A stretch of DNA of 64,000 nucleotides from Hymenobacter negativus. GTDB taxonomy: Bacteria; Bacteroidota; Bacteroidia; Cytophagales; Hymenobacteraceae. The stretch's first letter is position 1; each line of letters begins with the position of its first letter. Position numbers and translations under genes: made by a program. The notes under the pieces were generated by a model. The model searched no databases and was not told where the DNA came from. It saw only the letters and a program-made list of their open reading frames with translations. Below are positions 44,360 to 52,213 of this stretch, piece after piece. The stretch covers positions 372,001 through 436,000 of the forward strand of contig NZ_JAGETZ010000003.1 of the NCBI RefSeq assembly GCF_017571495.1, written 5' to 3'.

Positions 44360-45034
44360 TTATTGGAATGACGTGCTCAGCGATTCTTCGGTCAACTCAT
44401 CCAGAGAGTGAATGCTCCTGGCTGCTTCGTGCGCTGCATCGGCCTCGTAGTGGGCATAATTGCCCCGTAGGATACGCACTGTCTTAAAGCCCAGTGGCTT
44501 GATGCCCACAAAATCCTTGCACACATTGTCGCCCACATACGTCACCTCCTCCGGCTGCACGCCCTCACGGCGGCAAATCAGCTGGAAAACGTGCGGGTCG
44601 GGCTTGGCGCGGTGGCGGCCGTAGCGATTGGTGAGGTAGGCGTGGCGCACTCGGTTGGCCAGGCCCAGCGCGGCTACCTTGCGGGCCTGCACCTCCTTGT
44701 GGCCATCGGTCACGATGTAAATCGGCCAGTTGGCAAAGCGCGCGAGGCACCGTTCGGCATCGGGGTATAAGCTGAGCGTGGGCTTATGCTGGCGGTAGGT
44801 GCGCAGGCACGCGGTTACCATTGCCTTGCTCCAGCGCCCGTGCTGACGAAGCACGTTATCAAATACTTGTCCCCGGCCTTGCACGGCTTCCTCGGCCATC
44901 ATGCCCGCCGCTAAGGACTCGGCCGGCACGCCCAGCAACGGGCTCAGAAACGCCGCTACGGCCCGGAAGCCGCTGTGCACATAACTCAGCTCCGGGTAAA
45001 GCGTGTCGTCAAGGTCGAAAACGAGAACGGGCAT
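44360..45034 (-). CDS. HAD-superfamily phosphatase
   Basis: The 224-residue protein has HAD motif I DLDDTLYP (nucleophile D7, acid/base D9), motif II VTDGHKE (about 108), motif III K near KPDPHVF and motif IV VGDNVCKDFVG. The cap is an alpha-helical insert between motifs I and II, as in the pyrimidine-5'-nucleotidase type. It probably dephosphorylates a sugar phosphate or nucleotide. It closes the second glycan block, 115 nt after the epimerase/ATP-grasp fusion, which suggests a role in sugar activation; this is inference. Confidence 0.82.
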   Translation of the reverse strand: MPVLVFDLDDTLYPELSYVHSGFRAVAAFLSPLLGVPAESLAAGMMAEEAVQGRGQVFDNVLRQHGRWSKAMVTACLRTYRQHKPTLSLYPDAERCLARFANWPIYIVTDGHKEVQARKVAALGLANRVRHAYLTNRYGRHRAKPDPHVFQLICRREGVQPEEVTYVGDNVCKDFVGIKPLGFKTVRILRGNYAHYEADAAHEAARSIHSLDELTEESLSTSFQ

Positions 45035-45149
45035 TCGCGGGAATGGTAATGGTGTTGAGAAGCAATAGTTTGCGTCTCATTAGCTGAAAGCAGAATCCTT
45101 AACGATGTGACTCCGGTCGTTCAACGCCGAGACGCGAAGGGTCGCGTCT

Positions 45150-47099
45150 CTAGAGCGCGGGCATCACCACGTCGGCCGCCGCGCGCACCTGGCGCAGAGG
45201 ACCCGGCGCGGGCTGGAACGGGAATAGGTTCAAATCGGCTCCAGCGGCTTCCTGCAAAAACCAGAAGAAGGAATCGACGCCCGCCGCAATTCCCAGCGTG
45301 GATGCCCCGCCAAAGCGGCAGTTGCATTCAATGAGGTGCAGGCCGCCATCGGGCGTGAGCAGGGCTTGAAGCACGAAAGGGCCGTAGAGACCCAACTGCT
45401 CCACGATGGGCGTGAGGCGGGCCAGCAGCGCCGGGTCGTGGAAGGTGGTGGTGACTTGCGATTCGCCGCGCACGATAACATCGCGGGTGCGAGCCACAAG
45501 GCCGTGCACCTTGCCGGTGCGGCTCACGTAACCGTCTACACTGATTTCCTGACCTTGAAGGAAGGGCTGAAAAATCGGCTCTTCCAGGGTTTGAGCATGG
45601 GCCACAGCAGCCGCATAAGGGAGATTGAGGCCGAGGCTGAGCGAACCGGCGCCGTACCGCTCCTTCACCACAAAAGCCTCGGTCTGATGGTTTACCAGCG
45701 TTTCAATATTGAGGCTGGTGGGAATAACGGGCAGCCCATTCTGCTGGCCGAAAGTGCTGAATTCCAACTTATCAAGGCAGCGCTGTACGGCAGTAGGCTC
45801 GCTCACCAGTACGGCAATGCCGGCATCGGCGAGCGCCGTCCGGTGTCGGGCCCAGAAGGCCAGTTCGCCGTCGCGGGTCGGAATGATGCGCGTGATGCCC
45901 TGGGCCTGGCAATGCGCAATAATTTCGGGTAGGTTGTCGTCGTTGGTGAGCGGAGTTATCCACTGCTCATCAGTGTAATAGAATGCCAGCGCCTGCGGGT
46001 TCAGGTCGCCGCCGATGACTTTGCTGCCGGGGCTGATACGCTTGGCGGCATGCTTGACAGCTTCAGCCAGCGGCACTTTAGCCGAAACGCTGCTAATGAG
46101 AACGTGACCCGCTGCTTTCGCCTCTGTAGCAGCAGTTGTGGCTTGGCGGGCGCGCTCATAGGCGATGATTTCGGGGATGGCAACTTCCAGCGTGGTCGGC
46201 GGCAGCCAATCTATTTGACTGCTCCACAGGGTCATATCGGCCTGGGAAGCTTCAAAAGGAATGTCCGAAGCCACGTAGTTGGCCCGCATGCCCGGGAAGT
46301 TCTGACGGAGCACGTCCACCACATCGGATACGCGGCGGGCGCGGCCGGTGCCGAGGTTCACGATGCCAGTTACGGTTTCGGCGGCGGCCAGGTGGAGTAG
46401 GCCCTCTGCCGTATCGGCGGCGTAGAGGTAGTCGAAAAACGACTCCGCGCCATACACGGTGATTTCCTCGCCGGCCAGTAGCATTCGGACCCAGCGCGAG
46501 GTAATGTCGCGCCCGTTGCGCCCGTAGCCCCGGTAGATGCGTGGGGCGACGGTGCTAAACTGCTGGGCTCGAAAGGTATCCAAAAAACGCAGCTCGATTT
46601 CGTGGGCCAGCTTGGCCATGCCCGTCAGGTTGCGGGGCAGGATGGGGTCGGTTTCGCCCAGGCTGCGCGGCTGGGCCGGCACCGCGGCGAAGTTGTACAG
46701 GGCCGGGTCGTAGATGAGGTAGCTGGAGGCGAACACTACGCGGCGCAACGAGGGCAGGTCTTTCTGCACCGTCATCAGGTGGTGGCTGAGCTGCACGTTG
46801 TGCCGGAAATTCTCCTCCCAGAAGCCGTAGGTTTCGGTGGAGCGCTCGAAGGTGGCGGCGAGATGGATGAACAAATCGGGCGCAAACGCGCCGATTTCCG
46901 TTTCGGTGAGGAAGTTAAGGTCGCCCTGGCGATATTGGAATTGAGTCGGGAAGTCGGCCGGCTGGGGCTTGAGGTCGCCCACCAACACTTGAATATCAGC
47001 GTTGAGAGCGGCCAGGCGGCGCGTCATTTCCTGGCCAATCACGCCGGCCCCGCCGCTGATGAAGATTCGTTTAAAGGGCAGTTCCAAAGGCTGTGGCAT
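45150..47099 (-). CDS. NAD-dependent epimerase-like / ATP-grasp fusion protein
   Basis: The 649-residue protein fuses two domains. The N-terminal half (about 10-310) is an extended-SDR epimerase/dehydratase fold: GGAGVIG (16-22), HLAATFERS, SSYLIYDP (125-132), DYLYAADTAEGLLHLA. The catalytic tyrosine of YxxxK is missing: the lysine K163 in MAK is kept but the tyrosine position is T159. The C-terminal half (about 330-649) is a CarB/PylC-like ATP-grasp ligase with AFVVKERYGAGS and the metal-binding ECNCRFGGAS (E591). It may ligate an amino acid or acid to a sugar, with the first domain as a binding module. Its ATG overlaps the pseH-like gene by 29 nt in another frame. Confidence 0.8.
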   Translation of the reverse strand: MPQPLELPFKRIFISGGAGVIGQEMTRRLAALNADIQVLVGDLKPQPADFPTQFQYRQGDLNFLTETEIGAFAPDLFIHLAATFERSTETYGFWEENFRHNVQLSHHLMTVQKDLPSLRRVVFASSYLIYDPALYNFAAVPAQPRSLGETDPILPRNLTGMAKLAHEIELRFLDTFRAQQFSTVAPRIYRGYGRNGRDITSRWVRMLLAGEEITVYGAESFFDYLYAADTAEGLLHLAAAETVTGIVNLGTGRARRVSDVVDVLRQNFPGMRANYVASDIPFEASQADMTLWSSQIDWLPPTTLEVAIPEIIAYERARQATTAATEAKAAGHVLISSVSAKVPLAEAVKHAAKRISPGSKVIGGDLNPQALAFYYTDEQWITPLTNDDNLPEIIAHCQAQGITRIIPTRDGELAFWARHRTALADAGIAVLVSEPTAVQRCLDKLEFSTFGQQNGLPVIPTSLNIETLVNHQTEAFVVKERYGAGSLSLGLNLPYAAAVAHAQTLEEPIFQPFLQGQEISVDGYVSRTGKVHGLVARTRDVIVRGESQVTTTFHDPALLARLTPIVEQLGLYGPFVLQALLTPDGGLHLIECNCRFGGASTLGIAAGVDSFFWFLQEAAGADLNLFPFQPAPGPLRQVRAAADVVMPAL

Positions 47100-47676
47100 A
47101 GTCGGCGGCCAGCTGGCCGTGCATCAGTGAGTCGGCAAAAGTACCGGGCTGCAACTGGATATGCTGCCGCAGCCGGCCCTCTAATCGAAACCCGGCCTCC
47201 TCCAAGATGGCGACGTGAGCCGGGCGAATGTCGTAGGTTTCGGTAAACAAGCGGTTGAATTTCAGTCCTTCAAAGGCCGCCTGCCCCAGCAGCCGCAGGT
47301 GCGCCAAAAAATCCTGCCGATACGTGGCCGCATCTGCCGCCCGCCCGGGCTCCACCAAAAACGAAACCTCGGCGCGGGCATCAGCCCAGGAGATGTGCAC
47401 GAGACCGCCGTAGGCCACCAACTCATCGTGGTGCAAAAGCGAAAACAACAGCTGTCCTGGCTGCTCCTGCTCAAACAGCGGCAGCACGATGCGCTGAAAA
47501 TAAGAGTCTTGCTGCTCGGCGGTGAGCGGCGCGGCCTGGCGCAGTATTTCTAGTTGGGCGTTGCGCCAGGCCCGGATGGGCTCCCGGTCTTCGTAGCGAA
47601 TGGGGACGAGGCGGTAGGCGCCGTGGCAAAATTCAGACTGCGCGAGGGAGCGGTAGGTGGTCACGTTTGGAAGCAA
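47071..47676 (-). CDS. pseH: GNAT N-acetyltransferase (PseH-like)
   Basis: The protein is up to 201 residues. It has the GNAT fold with VPIRYEDREPIRAWRN near the N-terminus (the WRN motif common in PseH), then LLFSLLHHDELVAYGGLVHI (strands 2-4), and ETYDIRPAHVAILEEAGFRLEGRL at the C-terminus. PseH acetylates UDP-4-amino-4,6-dideoxy-AltNAc in pseudaminic acid synthesis, which fits the surrounding genes. The start is a TTG at 47676 or a GTG at 47664; neither is certain. It is 22 nt from the tylF-like gene upstream. Confidence 0.72.
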   Translation of the reverse strand: MLPNVTTYRSLAQSEFCHGAYRLVPIRYEDREPIRAWRNAQLEILRQAAPLTAEQQDSYFQRIVLPLFEQEQPGQLLFSLLHHDELVAYGGLVHISWADARAEVSFLVEPGRAADAATYRQDFLAHLRLLGQAAFEGLKFNRLFTETYDIRPAHVAILEEAGFRLEGRLRQHIQLQPGTFADSLMHGQLAADYATAFGTAL

Positions 47677-47698
47677 AGTAGGAAGGCAGCATGACGTG

Positions 47699-48445
47699 CT
47701 ACACCACCAAATACGAAATCAGCGGATTGAGCGGGCTGCGGCGCAGGGCGTAATTCGCCACGCCGAAAACCTCGTCGAACGCCAGAGTTTCGCCCGGAAA
47801 CTCGGGGCAGTTCAACTCGTCGAAGGCCACGATGGCGCCTTTGGTCAGGCGGGGTCGGATGGCTTCGAGGCAAGCCTTGGTGGGGGCGTAGATGTCGAAA
47901 TCGAAGTAGGCGAAGGCGATGACGGTTTCGGGGTGGTCGCGCAGGTAGCGGGGCACAGTTTCGGAAGCGTCGCCGGCCACGAGCTCAAACTTGCGCTTGT
48001 GCGGGATGGGGCTGTCAGCTTCGTGCAGGGCCAGGATTTCGGTGAGGTAAGCCTGGTATTCGGGCGTCACGGCGTAGTCGCCGGCTTTCACCCGGTCGCC
48101 GTCCTTCGCATCCACGGACGGGAAGCCACCGAAGGTGTCGAAACCAATGATTTTGCGGTTGTAGTTGAACGGCTCGTAGATGCCGCGTAGGGCGTGCATC
48201 AGCGCCAGGTTCTGGCCCCAGCGCACGCCAAATTCCATGGCCACGCCGTGCACCGGAATGATTTGCTGGTACAGTTCCGTGAAGAACAGCAGGCGCGAAA
48301 ACGTCTGCCGGTTCAGGTACAGGCCCAGGTTGTTGAGCAGCTCGGTGTTTGGAATCGGCGACTCGCGTAGCGTCTGGGCGAAGCCTTCGCGGCGGGCCTG
48401 CTCGGGCGCCGAAGCCCCGCTGAGCACGGAAATAGGGGAGGACAT
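47699..48445 (-). CDS. TylF/MycF-like O-methyltransferase
   Basis: The 248-residue protein has the TylF pattern: VAMEFGVRWGQNLALMHALRG (about 68-88), IIGFDTFGGFPSVDAKDGD (about 99-117), FAYFDFDIYAPTKACLEAI (about 188-206) and GAIVAFDELNCPEFPGE with the metal-binding acidic residues. TylF enzymes O-methylate deoxysugars using SAM and magnesium. Here it probably methylates the nonulosonic acid or another glycan sugar. It starts immediately beside the 48448-48540 inverted repeat. Confidence 0.8.
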   Translation of the reverse strand: MSSPISVLSGASAPEQARREGFAQTLRESPIPNTELLNNLGLYLNRQTFSRLLFFTELYQQIIPVHGVAMEFGVRWGQNLALMHALRGIYEPFNYNRKIIGFDTFGGFPSVDAKDGDRVKAGDYAVTPEYQAYLTEILALHEADSPIPHKRKFELVAGDASETVPRYLRDHPETVIAFAYFDFDIYAPTKACLEAIRPRLTKGAIVAFDELNCPEFPGETLAFDEVFGVANYALRRSPLNPLISYLVV

Positions 48446-48447
48446 AA

Positions 48448-48540
48448 TTAGTGATTAATGATTAGTGGTTAGTGATTATGAAGTTCATCAGGCAGCAATT
48501 GAACGGCATTAACCGTTAACCGCTAATCATTAATCACTAA
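48448..48540. repeat. Word-repeat inverted repeat (TTAGTGATTAATGATT type) inside the glycan block
   Basis: The arms at 48448-48471 and 48517-48540 pair at 23 of 24 positions. They are made of TTAGTGA/TTAATGA words. The element occupies almost the whole 95-nt gap between two methyltransferase genes. Confidence 0.85.
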
Positions 48541-49461
48541 CTAACCGGGCTGCAAAAATGCAACAATACTACGGCCCAGCCCAACGCCGGCCAAGGCTTC
48601 GTAGTAGGCGGCCACGGCGGGGAGCGGGGCCGTGCGCAGGAGAAAGTTGTCCTGAGCTAAGCGGGTTTGGTGAGCGCCTTTGCCAGCTGCGCGGTCCATT
48701 ACGTAGTTAGTAGCGGGGTTCAGCAGGTTGAGGTCAATGGGTTGGTCACCAATTACTCTTGCTACATGCCAGCCGGTGGATTCGGCCAGGTTGCGTAAGC
48801 CGGTTGGGTTGAAATAGGAGAGGTGGTCGGGTAGTACCACCCAGAACGGCCGGTCGATTTGGCCACTATCCAGCAAGTGCTGTTGCAGGGCCGAAAAATC
48901 GTTCGGCACGTCCACTACCAATATGCCGTTGGGCTTTATCAGTTCACGGCAGAGGCGCAGGAGCCCGGCAGGTTCGAGGACGTGTTCGAGGACATTGTCC
49001 AGCCAAAGGATATCGAACTGCTGCCCGGCGGCCACCAGCTTTTCTACCTCCTCGTAAAGGTCGCCGGTGCGCAGGTGCTCCCGCAGCTTCGGGTGAAATT
49101 TCTCCACGCTGAAGCTGCTGAAATCCAGTCCCAGCACGTCCCAGCCCTGCCGTTGGAAGTAGTCCAGCGCCCAGCCCTCGCCGCAGCCGATGTCGAGAAA
49201 CGAGCCCTTTGCTGTTGCCCCTTCTGTTACCATTCTAGGCGCAGCTTCGGGGCTGCGTAGCTGCTCCAGCACCCAGTGCCGCAGCCGCAGCTTGCCTTCG
49301 ATGTGCTCCAGTTCCTCCGCCGGGTATTCGGGCTGGTAGGTGGTCAGGTTTTCCTGATAGTAGCGCCGGGCGTAGTAGTCGCGCAGCTCCTCCGGCGTAG
49401 GCTTTTGCTTGATTTCGTAGAAGCCGAACTCGTTGAGGCGTAAGGTATCGGGCAGGTTCAT
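48541..49461 (-). CDS. Class I SAM-dependent methyltransferase
   Basis: The 306-residue protein has a SAM-binding motif in SFLDIGCGEGWALDYFQ (about 87-103), then DVLGLDFSSFSVEKF and a DILWLDNVLEHVLEP block of the methyltransf-23 type. A helical N-terminal part (residues 1-80, EFGFYEIKQKPTPEELRDYY) precedes it, and the C-terminal 100 residues vary. It is likely to methylate a glycan intermediate. Its ATG overlaps the pseF stop as ATGA, so it is translationally coupled. Confidence 0.82.
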   Translation of the reverse strand: MNLPDTLRLNEFGFYEIKQKPTPEELRDYYARRYYQENLTTYQPEYPAEELEHIEGKLRLRHWVLEQLRSPEAAPRMVTEGATAKGSFLDIGCGEGWALDYFQRQGWDVLGLDFSSFSVEKFHPKLREHLRTGDLYEEVEKLVAAGQQFDILWLDNVLEHVLEPAGLLRLCRELIKPNGILVVDVPNDFSALQQHLLDSGQIDRPFWVVLPDHLSYFNPTGLRNLAESTGWHVARVIGDQPIDLNLLNPATNYVMDRAAGKGAHQTRLAQDNFLLRTAPLPAVAAYYEALAGVGLGRSIVAFLQPG

Positions 49462-50192
49462 GTGGTCTTTTGCTCGATGTGCGCGTTCAGGGCCATAATC
49501 TCGGGCCGGGCTTCGAGCAGGGCCAGCAGGTCGGTCGCGTTGAGCTGTTCGGCATGGTGCTCCTCAATTAGTCGGCGCAGTACTTCGTAGTCCTCGGCTG
49601 TATCCAGGGTGATGCGGAAGCGGCTGAAGTCGCCGCCGGGCCACACTTCGTCGCGGTAAATCACGCGGTCCGCCATGGCCGGATTAGCTTTTATATAGGG
49701 CGTGACGTGCTCCCGCTCGTAGGGCAGCGTGGCGTTGGCGTAGGCTTCGGCCAGCATTTCCATCGAGAAAATCTCAAAATCCAGCCCGCGTGGGAAGGTG
49801 CGGACGATGGAGTTGGAGCGGTATACCATCGGGTTGCCTTCTTCCAGGTAACGGGCCACGGCGGCCCCAATCAGCGGACCATCCACCAGTGGGCAGTCGG
49901 AAGTGACGCGCACCACTACGTCGAGGCCAAACTTCTGGGCCGTCTCGTAGTAGCGGGCCAGCACGTCGGCCTCGCTGCCGCGGTGGTAGGGCAGGCCGTG
50001 GCTTTCGGCGTAGGCAGCCAGCTCGTCATCGGCCGGCTCAGTGGTAGTGGCCAGGTAAATGGGCAGGCCGCTTTGCTGGGCGCGGGCTACGTGGTAATCC
50101 AGCAGCGGGTGTCCAACGGCGGGCAACAATACCTTGCTCGGCAGTCGGGTGCTACCCATCCGCACTTGGGAGATGATGCCGGCGCGCTGCAT
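49458..50192 (-). CDS. pseF: Nonulosonic-acid cytidylyltransferase (PseF/SpsF family)
   Basis: The 244-residue protein matches the SpsF/acylneuraminate cytidylyltransferase family: IISQVRMGSTRLPSKVLLPAVGHPLLDYHV (nucleotide-binding loop, about 6-35), VVVRVTSDCPLVDG (about 90-103), LPYEREHVTPYIKANP and RFRITLDTAEDYEVLRRL. It activates the sugar as CMP-Pse or a close relative. SpsF proteins stand in for PseF in many clusters. Its ATG overlaps the methylase stop as TAATG. Confidence 0.85.
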   Translation of the reverse strand: MQRAGIISQVRMGSTRLPSKVLLPAVGHPLLDYHVARAQQSGLPIYLATTTEPADDELAAYAESHGLPYHRGSEADVLARYYETAQKFGLDVVVRVTSDCPLVDGPLIGAAVARYLEEGNPMVYRSNSIVRTFPRGLDFEIFSMEMLAEAYANATLPYEREHVTPYIKANPAMADRVIYRDEVWPGGDFSRFRITLDTAEDYEVLRRLIEEHHAEQLNATDLLALLEARPEIMALNAHIEQKTT

Positions 50193-50842
50193 TATTCGGC
50201 TATTTTTTCGAGCAGATATACCACATCCTGGTTGCCGCGCTCGGCATCGTTGATGTAGGGATAGAGCTTCTGCTTCACCAGCCTGAGGTTGGGAAAGTTG
50301 TTCAGGAAGACTTGGGCGAAATCGGTTTTCCAGAGGAAGCCCTCGTTGCCGCGGTACTTGATGGGAGTCGTTTCGGGGGCGTAATACTCGTAGCCCATGA
50401 TGTAACGGCGCGAGGTCCGGACCATCTCGCCCATGATGCGCGGCAAATCCTCCGGCGCAATGTGGATGAGCACGCCGTTGGTGCAGGTCACATCGAAGTA
50501 GTTGTCTTTGAACGGTAGGTCGAAGCCGCTGCCTTGTAGGATGTTCACGCCGCGTACGAAATCGCGGGCTTTCTCCACGGCGTACTGCTGCAGCTCAACG
50601 CCATACAGGTTGGTGAAGCCGGCCGCCTGCAGGCCCACCAGCTGCATGCCAGTGTTGCAGCCCACTTCCAGAATCCGGGCCTCGCGGGGCAGCTCGCCGA
50701 GGAATTCGGCGTTCATCTCCAGCTTGGTGTGGCCGTATAGGTCGCGATAAAACGCATTCCACTCGTCGAGCGGGCGTGAGTTGCGGTCAGTGTATTCGCG
50801 GCCAAAATCGCCGGACCAGAAATCTTCTTGTTGGGTGTGCAA
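50192..50842 (-). CDS. Pseudaminic-acid-biosynthesis-associated methylase
   Basis: The 216-residue SAM-dependent methyltransferase begins with the pattern TQQEDFWSGDFGREYTDRN (about 3-21), which I associate with the methylase family found beside pseudaminic acid genes. The SAM motif is ILEVGCNTG (57-65), followed by YGVELQQYAVEKA and TNGVLIHIAPEDLP. It is separated from pseC by a 111-nt spacer with a strong inverted repeat. Confidence 0.85.
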   Translation of the reverse strand: MHTQQEDFWSGDFGREYTDRNSRPLDEWNAFYRDLYGHTKLEMNAEFLGELPREARILEVGCNTGMQLVGLQAAGFTNLYGVELQQYAVEKARDFVRGVNILQGSGFDLPFKDNYFDVTCTNGVLIHIAPEDLPRIMGEMVRTSRRYIMGYEYYAPETTPIKYRGNEGFLWKTDFAQVFLNNFPNLRLVKQKLYPYINDAERGNQDVVYLLEKIAE

Positions 50843-50870
50843 AGCTGGAGGATTGTTGAATGTTTAGGAG

Positions 50871-50970
50871 TGAGGGTTAAGTTTTAAGGGTTGAGGGTGA
50901 ATACTTAGGGCACGTTATTCAGCTGGAAAAACAGTCAATTCGACCCTCAACCCTTAAAACTCAACCCTCA
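50871..50970. repeat. Inverted repeat overlapping the end of pseC
   Basis: The arms 50871-50898 and 50943-50970 pair at 27 of 28 positions (GAGGGTTAAGTTTTAAGGGTTGAGGG type). The right arm contains the last five codons and stop of pseC (LRVEF then TAA at 50954-50956). Confidence 0.9.
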
Positions 50971-52132
50971 AAAATTCTTTAACGCACGCCACTACGTAGT
51001 CCTGTTCCTCGTCGGTCAGCGTCGGGAACATGGGGATGCTCAGGCAATGAGCGTAGTAGGTTTCGGCCAAAGGGAAGTCGCCCTCGCGCCAGCCCAGGCT
51101 TTCATAATAAGGCATGCGGTGCACCGGAATGTAGTGGACCTGCGCAAAAATCTGCTTGGTTTTTAGGAAGTCGTACAGCTCGCGCCGTTGTGCTACCTGA
51201 ATGACGTAGAGGTGGTAGGCGTGGCCGGGCGCGCCGGGGGCCAGCACCGTCACGCCCGGCACCTGAGCGAAGGCGGCATCGTAGCGGGCGGCCAGCTGGC
51301 GGCGGCGGGCGAGGCCTTCGTCGGCGCGGGTGAGCTGGCTGAGGCCGAGGGCACAGTTAAAATCGGGCAGTCGGTAGTTGTAGCCCAACTCTTGCATTTC
51401 CATGTACCACCCGCCGTCGGGCTCGCGCTGCAAGTCGGCCGGGTCGCGGGTGATGCCGTGGGTGCGCAGGCGCAGCAGATGGTGAAATAGCTGTTCGGAG
51501 TTGGTGGTAATCATGCCGCCTTCGCCGGTGGCAATGTGCTTCACGGGGTGGAAGCTGAAGATGGCGAGGTCGGCAAAGTTGCCATTGCCGCAGCGCTGCT
51601 CTTGGCCCTGCGAGTCGGTAAAAAAGCCGCCGGGGGCGTGGCAGGCGTCTTCAATTATCCAGAGGTCAAACTCGTCGGCCAGCTGCCGGGCATGCTCCAG
51701 GTTCACGGCCAGCCCGGCGAAATCCACTGGAATCAGGCCCGTGAAATAGCCCTTCGGATGCGCTTCCAGCAAGGCCCGCACTTTCTGTAAATCAATCAAG
51801 CCCGTGGCTGGGTCGATGTCGGCAAAGTGAACCTCGCCGCCGCAGTAGCGCACGCAGTTGGCCGAGGCCGAAAAGGTGAGCGGCGTGGTGATGACACGCT
51901 GGCCGGGTTGCACGTTGAGGGCCAGGGCGCAGAGGTGCAGAGCAGCCGTGCCGTTGCTCACAGCCACAGCGTATTTGGACCCGATATAGGCGGCGAACTG
52001 CTTTTCAAACTCCGCCACCGTCGGGCCCTGGGTCAGGTAATCGGCGTGTAGCGCGGCCGTGACGGCTGCCACGTCGGTTTCGGTGATGTTTTGGCGGCCG
52101 TAAGGAATTGGGCGGGTTGGTTCAAAGCTCAT
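50954..52132 (-). CDS. pseC: UDP-4-amino-4,6-dideoxy-N-acetyl-altrosamine transaminase
   Basis: PseC aminates the 4-keto sugar made by PseB, using PLP. The 392-residue protein has the DegT/PseC pattern: RPIPYGRQNITETDVAAV at the start, SNGTAALHLCALAL (59-72), TTPLTFSASANCVRYCGG (82-99), DACHAPGG (162-169), and SFHPVKHIATGEGGM with the PLP lysine K198. The ATG is at 52132; the frame's upstream TTG (52141) lies inside the -7 box and is rejected. It is divergent from the surface-protein gene A. A decayed 5' fragment of a second copy lies at 54395-54630. Confidence 0.92.
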   Translation of the reverse strand: MSFEPTRPIPYGRQNITETDVAAVTAALHADYLTQGPTVAEFEKQFAAYIGSKYAVAVSNGTAALHLCALALNVQPGQRVITTPLTFSASANCVRYCGGEVHFADIDPATGLIDLQKVRALLEAHPKGYFTGLIPVDFAGLAVNLEHARQLADEFDLWIIEDACHAPGGFFTDSQGQEQRCGNGNFADLAIFSFHPVKHIATGEGGMITTNSEQLFHHLLRLRTHGITRDPADLQREPDGGWYMEMQELGYNYRLPDFNCALGLSQLTRADEGLARRRQLAARYDAAFAQVPGVTVLAPGAPGHAYHLYVIQVAQRRELYDFLKTKQIFAQVHYIPVHRMPYYESLGWREGDFPLAETYYAHCLSIPMFPTLTDEEQDYVVACVKEFLRVEF

Positions 52133-52138
52133 GCAACC

Positions 52139-52146
52139 CAAAGATA
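52139..52146 (-). promoter_or_regulatory. pseC: -7 box (TATCTTTG) of pseC
   Basis: Exact TAnnTTTG on the minus strand with only 6 nt before the pseC ATG. The transcript would start at or within a base or two of the ATG. A diverged copy of this region exists next to the remnant at 54600-54630. Confidence 0.6.
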
Positions 52147-52213
52147 GTGGGCAGGGTCAAAGTAGCGAGTTTAAAAGGGCAGGCGTTACTTCGCACCATC
52201 TACCGTAAAAATC

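Noticed and set aside
52133..52141. TTG start for pseC
   Set aside because: It lies inside the -7 box; the ATG at 52132 fits.
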